From an uncultured Clostridia bacterium (GTDB lineage Bacteria; Bacillota; Clostridia; Christensenellales; Borkfalkiaceae): DNA of 64,000 nt. This document shows, piece after piece, positions 48,479 to 57,155 of this stretch (position 1 is its first letter; the number at the start of each line of letters is the position of its first letter). The notes beneath the pieces are model-generated. The model did no database searches. It saw nothing but the letters and a program-made list of their open reading frames with translations, and was not told the DNA's origin. Both the position numbers and the translations under genes were made by a program. The stretch spans positions 1 through 64,000 of the forward strand of contig CANPZV010000004.1 of NCBI GenBank assembly GCA_947589285.1. Reading direction: 5' to 3'.

Positions 48479-49702
48479 TCACGGCAACAGTTTTTTCAAA
48501 ATCTCGCGGCAGGCGAGCTTGCAATGCTCATAGGTGAGGCCGCCCTGAAAATAGGCGGTGTACGGCTTCCTGATCGGCGCGTCTGCGGAAAGTTCGATGC
48601 TCGCCCCCGCAACAAAAGTCCCCGCTGCCATTATTACCTTGTCGTCATACCCCGGCATGTCCCACGGCTCCAGCTTGACGAAGGAATCGACGGGAGAGAC
48701 GTCCTGCACCGACTGAATGAAGTCGCAAAGCTCTTTTTCGGTATCAAAGCGGATGGCGCGGGTGATGTCGGCAAGGGGCTTGTCCGTCGCGGGAAAGTTC
48801 TCATAGCCGAGCAGTTCCATACACCTGCCGATGAGAAGTCCCCCCTTCAAGGCCTGCCCAACGACGTGCGGCGCGAGGAAAAATCCCTGAAAATAGGGCT
48901 GATAGCCATAGGCGTAGGAGCCGATCTCCCCGCCGACAGAGGGCGCGGTGAGGCGATTTTCACAGAGGCGGATAAATTTTTCCCTCCCCGCGATGTAGCC
49001 GCCCGTGGGAGCGAGGCCGCCCCCGGGGTTCTTGATGAGGCTCCCGACAATGAGATCCGCCCCGACTTCCGTCGGCTCCGTCCTCTCGACGAATTCGCCG
49101 TAGCAGTTGTCAACGAAGAGACAGCCCTCAAAGCCTTGGGCGCGGGCGAAACGGCACAGCTCCCCGATCTCACCGACGGTGAAGGCGTCGCGGAGTTCAT
49201 ATCCGCGCGAACGCTGGAGATAGAGCATGTCCACCCGCTCCGTCCTGAGCTTATCCCCGACGGCGGGAAAGTCGATCTTGCCGTTCGGGAGCAGGGGAAG
49301 CGTCTCCGCTCCGACGCCAAAATCGGCTAAGGACCCGTTGCCCTCCCCCCGAATGACGGGGCGGATCGTGTCATACGGCTCCCCCGTGACAAAGAGGATG
49401 CGGTCATGAGGACGGAGGACGCCGAAGAGCGCGACGGTCAGCGCGTGGGTCCCCGAAAGAAGGGCGGGAGAGACGATCGCCGCCTCCGCACCGAAGGCAC
49501 GCGCATACACGTTGCAGAGAGCGGTCCTGCCCTCGTCGCCGTAGCCATAGCCCGTCGTGGGCGAAAAGTGGCGCAGGGCGATCATCTCGGCCCTGAACGC
49601 CTTCAAAACTTTCTCCTGATTGAAGAGAGAAATTTCCTCTATCTCCTCAAAACGCGGCCTAAGGTCACGTTCTGCCCTTGCGATCAATTCATCAACTTTC
49701 AT
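48479..49702 (-). CDS. PLP-dependent YnbB/'aluminium resistance' family protein
   Basis: SPTTGYGYGDEGRTALCNVYARAFGAEAAIVSPALLSGTHALTVALFGVLRP; LIKNPGGGLAPTGGYIAG. Confidence 0.9.
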   Translation of the reverse strand: MKVDELIARAERDLRPRFEEIEEISLFNQEKVLKAFRAEMIALRHFSPTTGYGYGDEGRTALCNVYARAFGAEAAIVSPALLSGTHALTVALFGVLRPHDRILFVTGEPYDTIRPVIRGEGNGSLADFGVGAETLPLLPNGKIDFPAVGDKLRTERVDMLYLQRSRGYELRDAFTVGEIGELCRFARAQGFEGCLFVDNCYGEFVERTEPTEVGADLIVGSLIKNPGGGLAPTGGYIAGREKFIRLCENRLTAPSVGGEIGSYAYGYQPYFQGFFLAPHVVGQALKGGLLIGRCMELLGYENFPATDKPLADITRAIRFDTEKELCDFIQSVQDVSPVDSFVKLEPWDMPGYDDKVIMAAGTFVAGASIELSADAPIRKPYTAYFQGGLTYEHCKLACREILKKLLP

Positions 49703-50600
49703 ATATTCTAACGACCTCTCTTGCTGCCTCGTCGATCCCGCACGGTTCGATCCTGTGCAGATTTTTCATTTTTTTGAAGAATGTCTCCTGTCTCTTGGCA
49801 TAATTGCGGGTATTTTTCTTGATTATGTCTGACATAGTACTCTGCAAATCGCCGTTTTTCAAGCCTTCGACGACCTCTTTGTACCCGATCCCCTGCATAC
49901 ACTGCGCGTTTTCGGGGACGCCGCTTTGCAAAAGCGTGCGAACTTCCTCCAAAAGCCCCCGCCGAAACATCTCATCGACGCGCTCTTCGATGCGGCGGTA
50001 CAACACCTCGCGCGGGAAGGCGAATTCGAACGCCTCAAAGGGATAGCGCGGAACATCCCCGTCCCTTTGGTCGGACTTCTTCCGCCCCGTCAGTTCATAG
50101 ATCTCGAGGGCGCGGATCACCCGCTTGATGTCGTTTGCGTGGAGCTTTTCCGCACTCTCGGGATCGACCTCTCTCAGGCGTTCGTGCAGTCTCTCCCGCC
50201 CCTCTTCCGCCGCGATCCTCTCGTATTTTCCCCGTACAAACGGGTCGGCGGGCGCACCTCCGAAGGTGTGTTCATAGAGGATGGAATTGAGGTAAAACCC
50301 CGTTCCTCCGCAAAGAACAGGCGTCTTTCCGCGGTCAAGGATGTCCTCGGCGATCGGGACGGCCATGCGCTCGAAGTCGCTCACCGAAAAATTCTCCGTG
50401 GGCGCGGCGACGTCGATCATGTGGTGCGGGATCCCCCTCCGCTCCGCCGCAGATGGCTTCGCCGTGCCGACGTCGAGACCGCGGTAGATCTGGAAGGCGT
50501 CGCAGGAGATGACTTCGCCCCCGATCAGGCGGGCGCATTCCACCGCGAGCGCGGTCTTTCCCGAGGCCGTGGGGCCGCAGATGACAAGGAATTTTTTCAT
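49692..50600 (-). CDS. miaA: tRNA dimethylallyltransferase
   Basis: FLVICGPTASGKTALAVECA; SCDAFQIYRGLDVGTAKP; IGYKEVVEGL; ATG 50600. Confidence 0.95.
   Translation of the reverse strand: MKKFLVICGPTASGKTALAVECARLIGGEVISCDAFQIYRGLDVGTAKPSAAERRGIPHHMIDVAAPTENFSVSDFERMAVPIAEDILDRGKTPVLCGGTGFYLNSILYEHTFGGAPADPFVRGKYERIAAEEGRERLHERLREVDPESAEKLHANDIKRVIRALEIYELTGRKKSDQRDGDVPRYPFEAFEFAFPREVLYRRIEERVDEMFRRGLLEEVRTLLQSGVPENAQCMQGIGYKEVVEGLKNGDLQSTMSDIIKKNTRNYAKRQETFFKKMKNLHRIEPCGIDEAAREVVRIYES
49822..49852 (+). repeat. Dispersed palindromic element, copy D (inside miaA)
   Basis: attatgtctgacatagtactctgcaaatcgc. Confidence 0.7.
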
Positions 50601-52459
50601 ACGATGCGTTTGAAGAGCTTTTCCATTTCGCTCCGCTTCACCTTGACGGCGACGGGCCGCCCGTGCGGGCATTTGAGTCCCATGTCCCCGTCCATGCGTT
50701 CAAGGAGTTTCCTCGCCTCCTCATCGGTCAGATACTCCCCGCCTTTCACGGCCGCCTTGCACGCCGCCGAGGCGAGTTTATCCTTCATAAGGTCGGAGAG
50801 CCTGATCGCACGCAATGATTCCATCGAGGAAAGCACTTCGCCGAAGAAGGCGTTGAGATTGATGTTCATGAGATCGGCGGGCACGGCGGAGACCTTGATA
50901 CAGCCGCTTCCGAACTCCTCGATCTCAAAGCCCATTTCCCTCAGTGCGGGAAAATTTTTTGTGAGGAAGGCGAACTCCGCCGCATTCACCTCCAAAAGGT
51001 AGGGCACGAGCATGGGCTGGGAGACGACGGCCCTTGCGGCAATTTTCTCCCGCAGACGGTCGTAGATGAGCCGTTCATGCGCCGCGTGCTGATCAACAAT
51101 GTACGCCTCGTCCCCCGCCTCATAGAAGAGATAGGTGTGGAAGAGTTCCCCCTTGAAGGTCAGGTTTTTCACGTCCACGCGCTGTTGGGCGGCCGCATGT
51201 TCCTCCTCGCGCAAGAGCCGCTGATTTTCGGCAAACACGTCCTCGCTCGTCTCGACAGTGGCAGACGTCTCGGGCGCATGGACGGCCATGCGGATGGAGT
51301 CGGGCGTGTAGAAGCGCGGCTCCGAGGGGCCGTTTTTGTTGGGAGAAATGTCGAATTCCAGCTCCTTTTTGGCCTCTTCATAGGTCATTGTGCTGTCAGG
51401 GACAGGCACAGACGGCGCGGCTGCCCGCTCCCGCTGCTCGCGTTCAAGCTCCTCCTTGACGCCGACAAGGTACTCCACCGCCCTCGAATTGCCGTCGAGG
51501 ACGGACGAAATGACGGAATAGACGCTTCCGTAGATGATCTGATTGTCCTGAAATCTCACATCTGCCTTGTTCGGGTGGACGTTGACGTCAACGATCTCCT
51601 GCGGGACGTCCAAGAAGAGTACATAGAAGGGGTACTGCCTCTTCATGAGGTATGCGGCATAGGCGTTCGTGACGGCCGCCGCGACCGTCTGATTGACGAC
51701 GTACCGTCCGTTGACGAACAGGCTCTGATAGGTCCTGTTCGGCTTGGAATAGTTCCTGTTTCCGATGAAGCCGTGCAGGAGAATGCCGTGCTTGTCGGCC
51801 GAGATCTCGAGGCAGTTGTCGAGCGTTGAAGCCCCGTAGACGACGGCGATGGCGGAGGGTAGCCCCTCGCCGAGGGAGCGGAATTTGAGTTTTCCGTTCG
51901 CGGTGTAGGTGAAGGAGATCTCGGGGCGGGAGAGAATGAACCGCGCCATCATGTTGGTGACGTCCCCCTCCTCCTGGCTGTCCGATTTCAAAAATTTCAG
52001 GCGGGCGGGCGTGTTGTAGAAGAGATCACAGACGGTGACCTCCGTCCCCTTTGCACCTGCGGAGGGTGTGACTTCGCCCAAGACGCCTCCCTCGCAGGCG
52101 AGCGAGAAGGCCCCCTGCCCCGCGTCGGAAACGATGCGCATTCTCGAGACGGACGCAATGGAGGCAAGGGCCTCGCCGCGGAATCCGAGAGTGGAGACGG
52201 TGAAGAGGTCCTCCGCGGCAGAGAGCTTGCTCGTCGCATGGGGAGAGTACGCCTTGAAGAGTTCGTCCCTCCCGATGCCGCACCCGTTATCGACGACGCG
52301 GATCTTCTGTTTGCCGCCGCCCTCGATCTCGACGGCGATCTCGCTCGCCCCCGCGTCAATGGCGTTTTCAACGAGTTCCTTGACGACGGAATACGGCCGA
52401 TCGACGACCTCACCCGCCGCGATGCGGTTATAGACGTCGGGGGACAGGATATTGATCAT
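50597..52459 (-). CDS. mutL: DNA mismatch repair protein MutL
   Basis: INILSPDVYNRIAAGEVVDRPYSVVKELVENAIDAGA; GFRGEALASIASVS; ATG 52459. Confidence 0.97.
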   Translation of the reverse strand: MINILSPDVYNRIAAGEVVDRPYSVVKELVENAIDAGASEIAVEIEGGGKQKIRVVDNGCGIGRDELFKAYSPHATSKLSAAEDLFTVSTLGFRGEALASIASVSRMRIVSDAGQGAFSLACEGGVLGEVTPSAGAKGTEVTVCDLFYNTPARLKFLKSDSQEEGDVTNMMARFILSRPEISFTYTANGKLKFRSLGEGLPSAIAVVYGASTLDNCLEISADKHGILLHGFIGNRNYSKPNRTYQSLFVNGRYVVNQTVAAAVTNAYAAYLMKRQYPFYVLFLDVPQEIVDVNVHPNKADVRFQDNQIIYGSVYSVISSVLDGNSRAVEYLVGVKEELEREQRERAAAPSVPVPDSTMTYEEAKKELEFDISPNKNGPSEPRFYTPDSIRMAVHAPETSATVETSEDVFAENQRLLREEEHAAAQQRVDVKNLTFKGELFHTYLFYEAGDEAYIVDQHAAHERLIYDRLREKIAARAVVSQPMLVPYLLEVNAAEFAFLTKNFPALREMGFEIEEFGSGCIKVSAVPADLMNINLNAFFGEVLSSMESLRAIRLSDLMKDKLASAACKAAVKGGEYLTDEEARKLLERMDGDMGLKCPHGRPVAVKVKRSEMEKLFKRIV

Positions 52460-55011
52460 TTCAGTTTCTCCTTCCACTCTGCGATGAGCGCGAGTGCCTG
52501 CATGGGCGTGAGCATATCGACGTCGAGGCCGCCAAGTTCTTCCATGAGATCGAGCGTCCTTTCGTCCTCCGCGGGAGGCTCCTCGGCGGGAACGGTGCGG
52601 ACCTCCTGCTTTTCGAGGGACCTCAAAATGGCCTTCGCGCGGGTGGTCACGGCCTCGGGCACACCCGCAAGCGCGGCGACTTCCACGCCGAAGGAGCGGG
52701 ACGCCCCGCCGCGCACGATCTTCCGCAGGAACACGATGCTCCCCGCGATCTCCCGCACGCTGATCTTATAATTCTTAACGCCGTCGAGCTTCCCCTCCAG
52801 CTCGGTGAGTTCGTGGTAATGGGTCGCAAAGAGGGTCTTGGCGCGGATGTTCTGCGTCAGATATTCGATGACCGCCCACGCGATCGAAAGTCCGTCGAAT
52901 GTACTCGTTCCCCGCCCGACTTCATCGAGAATGAGGAGGCTCTGCGGCGTCGCATTCCGCAGGATGTTGGCGACTTCGGTCATCTCCACCATGAAGGTGC
53001 TGCGGTCGGAGATCAGATTGTCGCTCGCGCCGATGCGGGTGAAGATCCTGTCCGTGAGCGGAATGACCGCCCTCTTTGCGGGTACGAAACACCCGATGTG
53101 CGCCATGTAGACGATGAGGGCGTTCTGCCTCAAATAGGTGCTTTTCCCCGCCATGTTGGGGCCTGTCAGGATCATCGTGCGGTTTTCGTTCCCGTCGAGC
53201 ATGCAATCGTTGGGGACAAACCTCTCCCGCGAGATCGCCTCGACGACGGGGTGCCGCCCCTCTTCGATCTCGAGAGGCCCCTCCTCCGTGATCTGCGGGC
53301 GAGTGTACTTGTTCTCCTTGGCGACGGTCGCAAAGGAGACGAGAACGTCAAGCTCGGCGATCGCCTCCGCGATCTTGCGGAACACGGCGATGTTGCGCTC
53401 TAAGATCTCAAGGAGCGCGGTATAGAGATGTTCTTCGAGGCGTTGCGCCTGATCGTCGCTGCCGAGGATCTTCGCCTCAAGCTCCTTGAGTTCTTCGCTC
53501 GTGTAGCGTTCGCCCGTGGTCAGCGTCTGTTTCCGCGTGTAGGAATAGGGCACGCGGTCCTTGAAGCTGTTGCTGACTTCGATATAGTACCCGAATACTC
53601 GGTTATAGCCCACTTTGAGGGTCCTGATCCCCGTCCTTTCGCGCTCCCTCGTCTCAAGTTCGGTGAGGAGGGCCTTGCTCCTCGTCTTGACGTCGCGGAG
53701 GGAGTCGAGCTGGTCATTGTACCCTTCCCTGATATACCCCCCCTCGCGCAGGGTCGTCGCCGCGGGCGAGATCGCGCCGTCGATGAGGGCGCAGACCTCC
53801 CTCGTGTCCGCCAAACGCCCCGCAATGGAGCATAACAGCCCCGATTTGAAGCCCGAGAGCTGGAATTTGATGTTGGGAATGATGGAGAGGGACGCGGAGA
53901 GCGCGAGACAGTCCCTCGGCTGGAGGTTGCCGTTGGAGATGCGCCCCGTGAGGCGTTCGATGTCCCGCATTCCGCCGAGCATATCCGTAAGCCCCATGCG
54001 GACGACGCCCGCCCGAAACAGCTCATCGACCGCGTCGAGGCGCATGTTGATCCTGCCGATATTTTTCAGAGGATCGAGGAGAATGGACGCGAGCTTTCTT
54101 CCCCCCATCGCCGTCTCCGTCCTGTCGAGGAGCCACAAAAGGGACCCGTACTTTTTCCCCTCGGCGTTGTTCCGCAGGATCTCAAGGTTGCGGAGCGCGG
54201 CGGGGTCGAGAGACATGGAATCCGATCCGTCGGCAAAGCGGAGGGCGTTGATGTTTTTGAGGGCGTGTTTCTGCGTCTCGAGAAGGTAGGCGATGACGGC
54301 TCCCGCTGCGATCGCGGCTCCCTCGCGGCCATTCAGCCCCAAAGCGTCAAGGGAGGCCACGGAAAATTGCTCTTTCAAGTTCTTTTCCGCGCTCGCGAGG
54401 TGGAAGGCATAGGGAAGATAGCAGGAGATCGGCGGGATCGCCCCCCGTGCGATCTCCCCGCAGTCCTTGGTCTCAAAGAGGAAATCGTCGTTGCAGATGA
54501 TCTCGGCGACGGAGAGGTTGACAAGCATGGAGAGGCACTTCTCCGCGCTCTCAAGCTCCGTACAGCAGAAGTCCCCCGTCGTGATGTCCGCCCACGCCAG
54601 CGCGTATTTTCCGTTCTTTTTGTAGGCGCAGGCGATGTAGTTGTTTTTCTTTTCGTCGAGGAGGCTCTCCTCGGTCACGGTGCCCGCCGTGACGACGCGG
54701 ATGACGTCGCGATCGACCATGCCCTTGGACGCCTTTGGGTCGGAGAGCTGTTCGCAGATGGCGACCTTCTCCCCCGCGTCGACGAGCTTCTGGATATAGG
54801 CGTCAACGGCGTGATAGGGAACGCCGCACATGGGCGCGCGCTCCTGCATGCCGCAGTCCCGACCCGTCAAGGTCAGGTCGAGGATCTTGCTCGCCTTTTC
54901 GGCGTCCCCGAAGAACATCTCATAGAAATCGCCGAGACGATAAAAGACAAGGCAGTCGGGATGGGCCGCTTTGATCTTCTTCCAGTGTTCCATCATCGGT
55001 GAAAGACCCAT
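52456..55011 (-). CDS. mutS: DNA mismatch repair protein MutS
   Basis: ILTGPNMAGKSTYLRQNALI; LILDEVGRGTSTFDGLSIAWA. Confidence 0.97.
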   Translation of the reverse strand: MGLSPMMEHWKKIKAAHPDCLVFYRLGDFYEMFFGDAEKASKILDLTLTGRDCGMQERAPMCGVPYHAVDAYIQKLVDAGEKVAICEQLSDPKASKGMVDRDVIRVVTAGTVTEESLLDEKKNNYIACAYKKNGKYALAWADITTGDFCCTELESAEKCLSMLVNLSVAEIICNDDFLFETKDCGEIARGAIPPISCYLPYAFHLASAEKNLKEQFSVASLDALGLNGREGAAIAAGAVIAYLLETQKHALKNINALRFADGSDSMSLDPAALRNLEILRNNAEGKKYGSLLWLLDRTETAMGGRKLASILLDPLKNIGRINMRLDAVDELFRAGVVRMGLTDMLGGMRDIERLTGRISNGNLQPRDCLALSASLSIIPNIKFQLSGFKSGLLCSIAGRLADTREVCALIDGAISPAATTLREGGYIREGYNDQLDSLRDVKTRSKALLTELETRERERTGIRTLKVGYNRVFGYYIEVSNSFKDRVPYSYTRKQTLTTGERYTSEELKELEAKILGSDDQAQRLEEHLYTALLEILERNIAVFRKIAEAIAELDVLVSFATVAKENKYTRPQITEEGPLEIEEGRHPVVEAISRERFVPNDCMLDGNENRTMILTGPNMAGKSTYLRQNALIVYMAHIGCFVPAKRAVIPLTDRIFTRIGASDNLISDRSTFMVEMTEVANILRNATPQSLLILDEVGRGTSTFDGLSIAWAVIEYLTQNIRAKTLFATHYHELTELEGKLDGVKNYKISVREIAGSIVFLRKIVRGGASRSFGVEVAALAGVPEAVTTRAKAILRSLEKQEVRTVPAEEPPAEDERTLDLMEELGGLDVDMLTPMQALALIAEWKEKLK

Positions 55012-55024
55012 GTTTTTTCCTCCG

Positions 55025-56329
55025 TTACTCTATGCTTCCGTACAGGGAGATGCCGTTTGCACGCTCCACTTTGAGCGTGACGAATTCCCCGATGCGATCT
55101 TTTTCGCTTGCAAAATACCCCATTCTGCCGTACTCGTCCCTGCCGAGGTAGAGCTTTTTCTTCCCGTCAAAGCCCTCGCAGAGGATCTCGCACGACTTTC
55201 CGACGTAGCCCGCACTGATCGTGCGGGTCTGCTCGTTGACGGCCTCGATGAGGCGGGAGAGCCTGTCCTTTGCGACTTCCTCCTCTACCTGCCCCTCCAT
55301 TGCGGCGGCCTTCGTCCCCGTCCGCGGCGAATAGATGAACATGAATGCCGAAGAAAAACCCGCCTCCTTCACGAGGGAGAGCGTGTCCCGGAAGTCCTCC
55401 TCCGTCTCGGTGGGAAAGCCGACGATGATGTCCGTCGTCACGGCGCAATCGGGGATCTCGCGGCGCAGCATCGCGATCTCGGAGAGGTACTTCTCCCGCG
55501 TGTAGCGTCTGTTCATGAGGGAAAGAATGCGGTCGGACCCCGACTGCACGGGCAGATGAATGGCATTGCAGATCTTTTTATGCCTCTTGACGACTGCCAC
55601 AAGTTCCTCTGAAAAATCCTTGGGGTGGGAAGTCATGAAGCGGAGGCGGAAATCCCCATCGACGCTCCCGCATCTGTCGAGGAGCGCAGGGAACGTCGTG
55701 CCGTCCTCCCCGCGGTAGGAATTGACGTTCTGCCCAAGGAGAGTGATCTCCTTATAGCCCTCCGCCGCGAGCGACCGAACTTCGGAGACAACGTCGTCCG
55801 CGCTCCGCGAACGCTCCCGCCCGCGCACATAGGGCACGATGCAGTAGGAGCAGAAGTTGTTGCAGCCGTACATGATGTTGACCCATGCCCCGGGGTAGCC
55901 CGTGCGCACGGGGACGATGCCATCCTCCGTCTCCCCCCTCTCCTCTTTGAGGGAAAAGACGCGCTTCTTCTGCGCCCTCTTTCTGTCGATGAGGTCGCCG
56001 AGTTCGCCCAGATTGTGCGTCCCGAAGAGGATATCGACGAAGGGAAACTTCTGCCTGATCAGCTCCGCCTTGCCCTTCTCCTGCGCCATACAGCCGCCGA
56101 CGGCAATGATGAGGTCCTTTTTCTCCCGTTTGCGCCGTTTGAGTGCGCCGATGTTGCCGAAGGCGTGGTTTTCGGCATTCTCGCGGATGCAACAGGTATT
56201 AAAGACGATGATGTCGGCTTCGTCGATGTCCCCCTCCTCGGTGTATCCCTTGTCGCGGAGGATGCCCGCGATCTTCTCCGATTCGTGCAGGTTCATCTGA
56301 CAGCCGTAGGTGACGATGTGATATTTCAT
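55025..56329 (-). CDS. miaB: tRNA-2-methylthio-N6-dimethylallyladenosine synthase
   Basis: YGCQMNLHESEKIAGIL; YGCNNFCSYCIVPYVRGRERSR; TRAM-like C-term. Confidence 0.96.
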   Translation of the reverse strand: MKYHIVTYGCQMNLHESEKIAGILRDKGYTEEGDIDEADIIVFNTCCIRENAENHAFGNIGALKRRKREKKDLIIAVGGCMAQEKGKAELIRQKFPFVDILFGTHNLGELGDLIDRKRAQKKRVFSLKEERGETEDGIVPVRTGYPGAWVNIMYGCNNFCSYCIVPYVRGRERSRSADDVVSEVRSLAAEGYKEITLLGQNVNSYRGEDGTTFPALLDRCGSVDGDFRLRFMTSHPKDFSEELVAVVKRHKKICNAIHLPVQSGSDRILSLMNRRYTREKYLSEIAMLRREIPDCAVTTDIIVGFPTETEEDFRDTLSLVKEAGFSSAFMFIYSPRTGTKAAAMEGQVEEEVAKDRLSRLIEAVNEQTRTISAGYVGKSCEILCEGFDGKKKLYLGRDEYGRMGYFASEKDRIGEFVTLKVERANGISLYGSIE

Positions 56330-57036
56330 ACTTTGATTTCCGAAAGGATCTGGCCGACCTTGCCGTGCAGGACGAGGTCGCACTGACTGTCGAGCGGGGT
56401 GGGGTCGCGGTTGATGAGAACGAGAGACTTCCCCCTGAAATAGCTCACAAAGCCCGCCGCGGGGTAGACGGTGAGCGACGTCCCCGCAACGATGAGCGTA
56501 TCTGCCGCGGCAATGGAGAGGACGGCCCCCTCCACGGTGTCCCCGTCAAGGGGTTCGCCGTACAGGACGACATTGGGCTTGATGAGGCCGCCGCAATCGC
56601 AGTGAGGGACCCCCTTCGCCGCCGCGATCTGTTCCGCCGTATAGGTCTTTCCGCATTTCAGGCAGGTGTTCCTGTGGACGGAGCCGTGGAGTTCATAGAC
56701 CTTTTTGCTCCCCGCCTTTTGATGGAGGCCGTCGATGTTCTGTGTGACGACGGAGAGAAGTTTGCCCTTCTCTTCAAGTTCGGCGAGCTTTTTATGCGCC
56801 GCGTTCGGCTCCGCCCAAAGGGGAAGCATCTTGTCGCGGTAGAACTTGAAGAACTCCTCCGTGTGCGAAAAGAACCAATCGTGCGAGAGCATCGTCTCGG
56901 GCGAAACGGTGTATTTTTGGCGGTAAAGCCCGTCCTCGGAGCGGAAATCGGGGATCCCGCTCTCCGTGGACACCCCCGCCCCGCCGAAAAAGACGATCCT
57001 TTGGCTCTCGTCAATGATCTGCTGTAATGTTTTCAT
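56326..57036 (-). CDS. cobB: NAD-dependent protein deacylase (Sir2 family)
   Basis: FFGGAGVSTESGIPDFRSEDGLY; TQNIDGLHQKAGSKKVYELHGS; CxxC zinc pair. Confidence 0.95.
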   Translation of the reverse strand: MKTLQQIIDESQRIVFFGGAGVSTESGIPDFRSEDGLYRQKYTVSPETMLSHDWFFSHTEEFFKFYRDKMLPLWAEPNAAHKKLAELEEKGKLLSVVTQNIDGLHQKAGSKKVYELHGSVHRNTCLKCGKTYTAEQIAAAKGVPHCDCGGLIKPNVVLYGEPLDGDTVEGAVLSIAAADTLIVAGTSLTVYPAAGFVSYFRGKSLVLINRDPTPLDSQCDLVLHGKVGQILSEIKV

Positions 57037-57155
57037 ACAGAGTAATTATAACATAAAGCAAATGTTTTTTCAATCATCTTTTTGCAGAAAATCGCAAGTT
57101 GAAGCCAAAAAGGTATTTTTGCTTAATTTTTGCGCACTCACACATACTGTCACGG

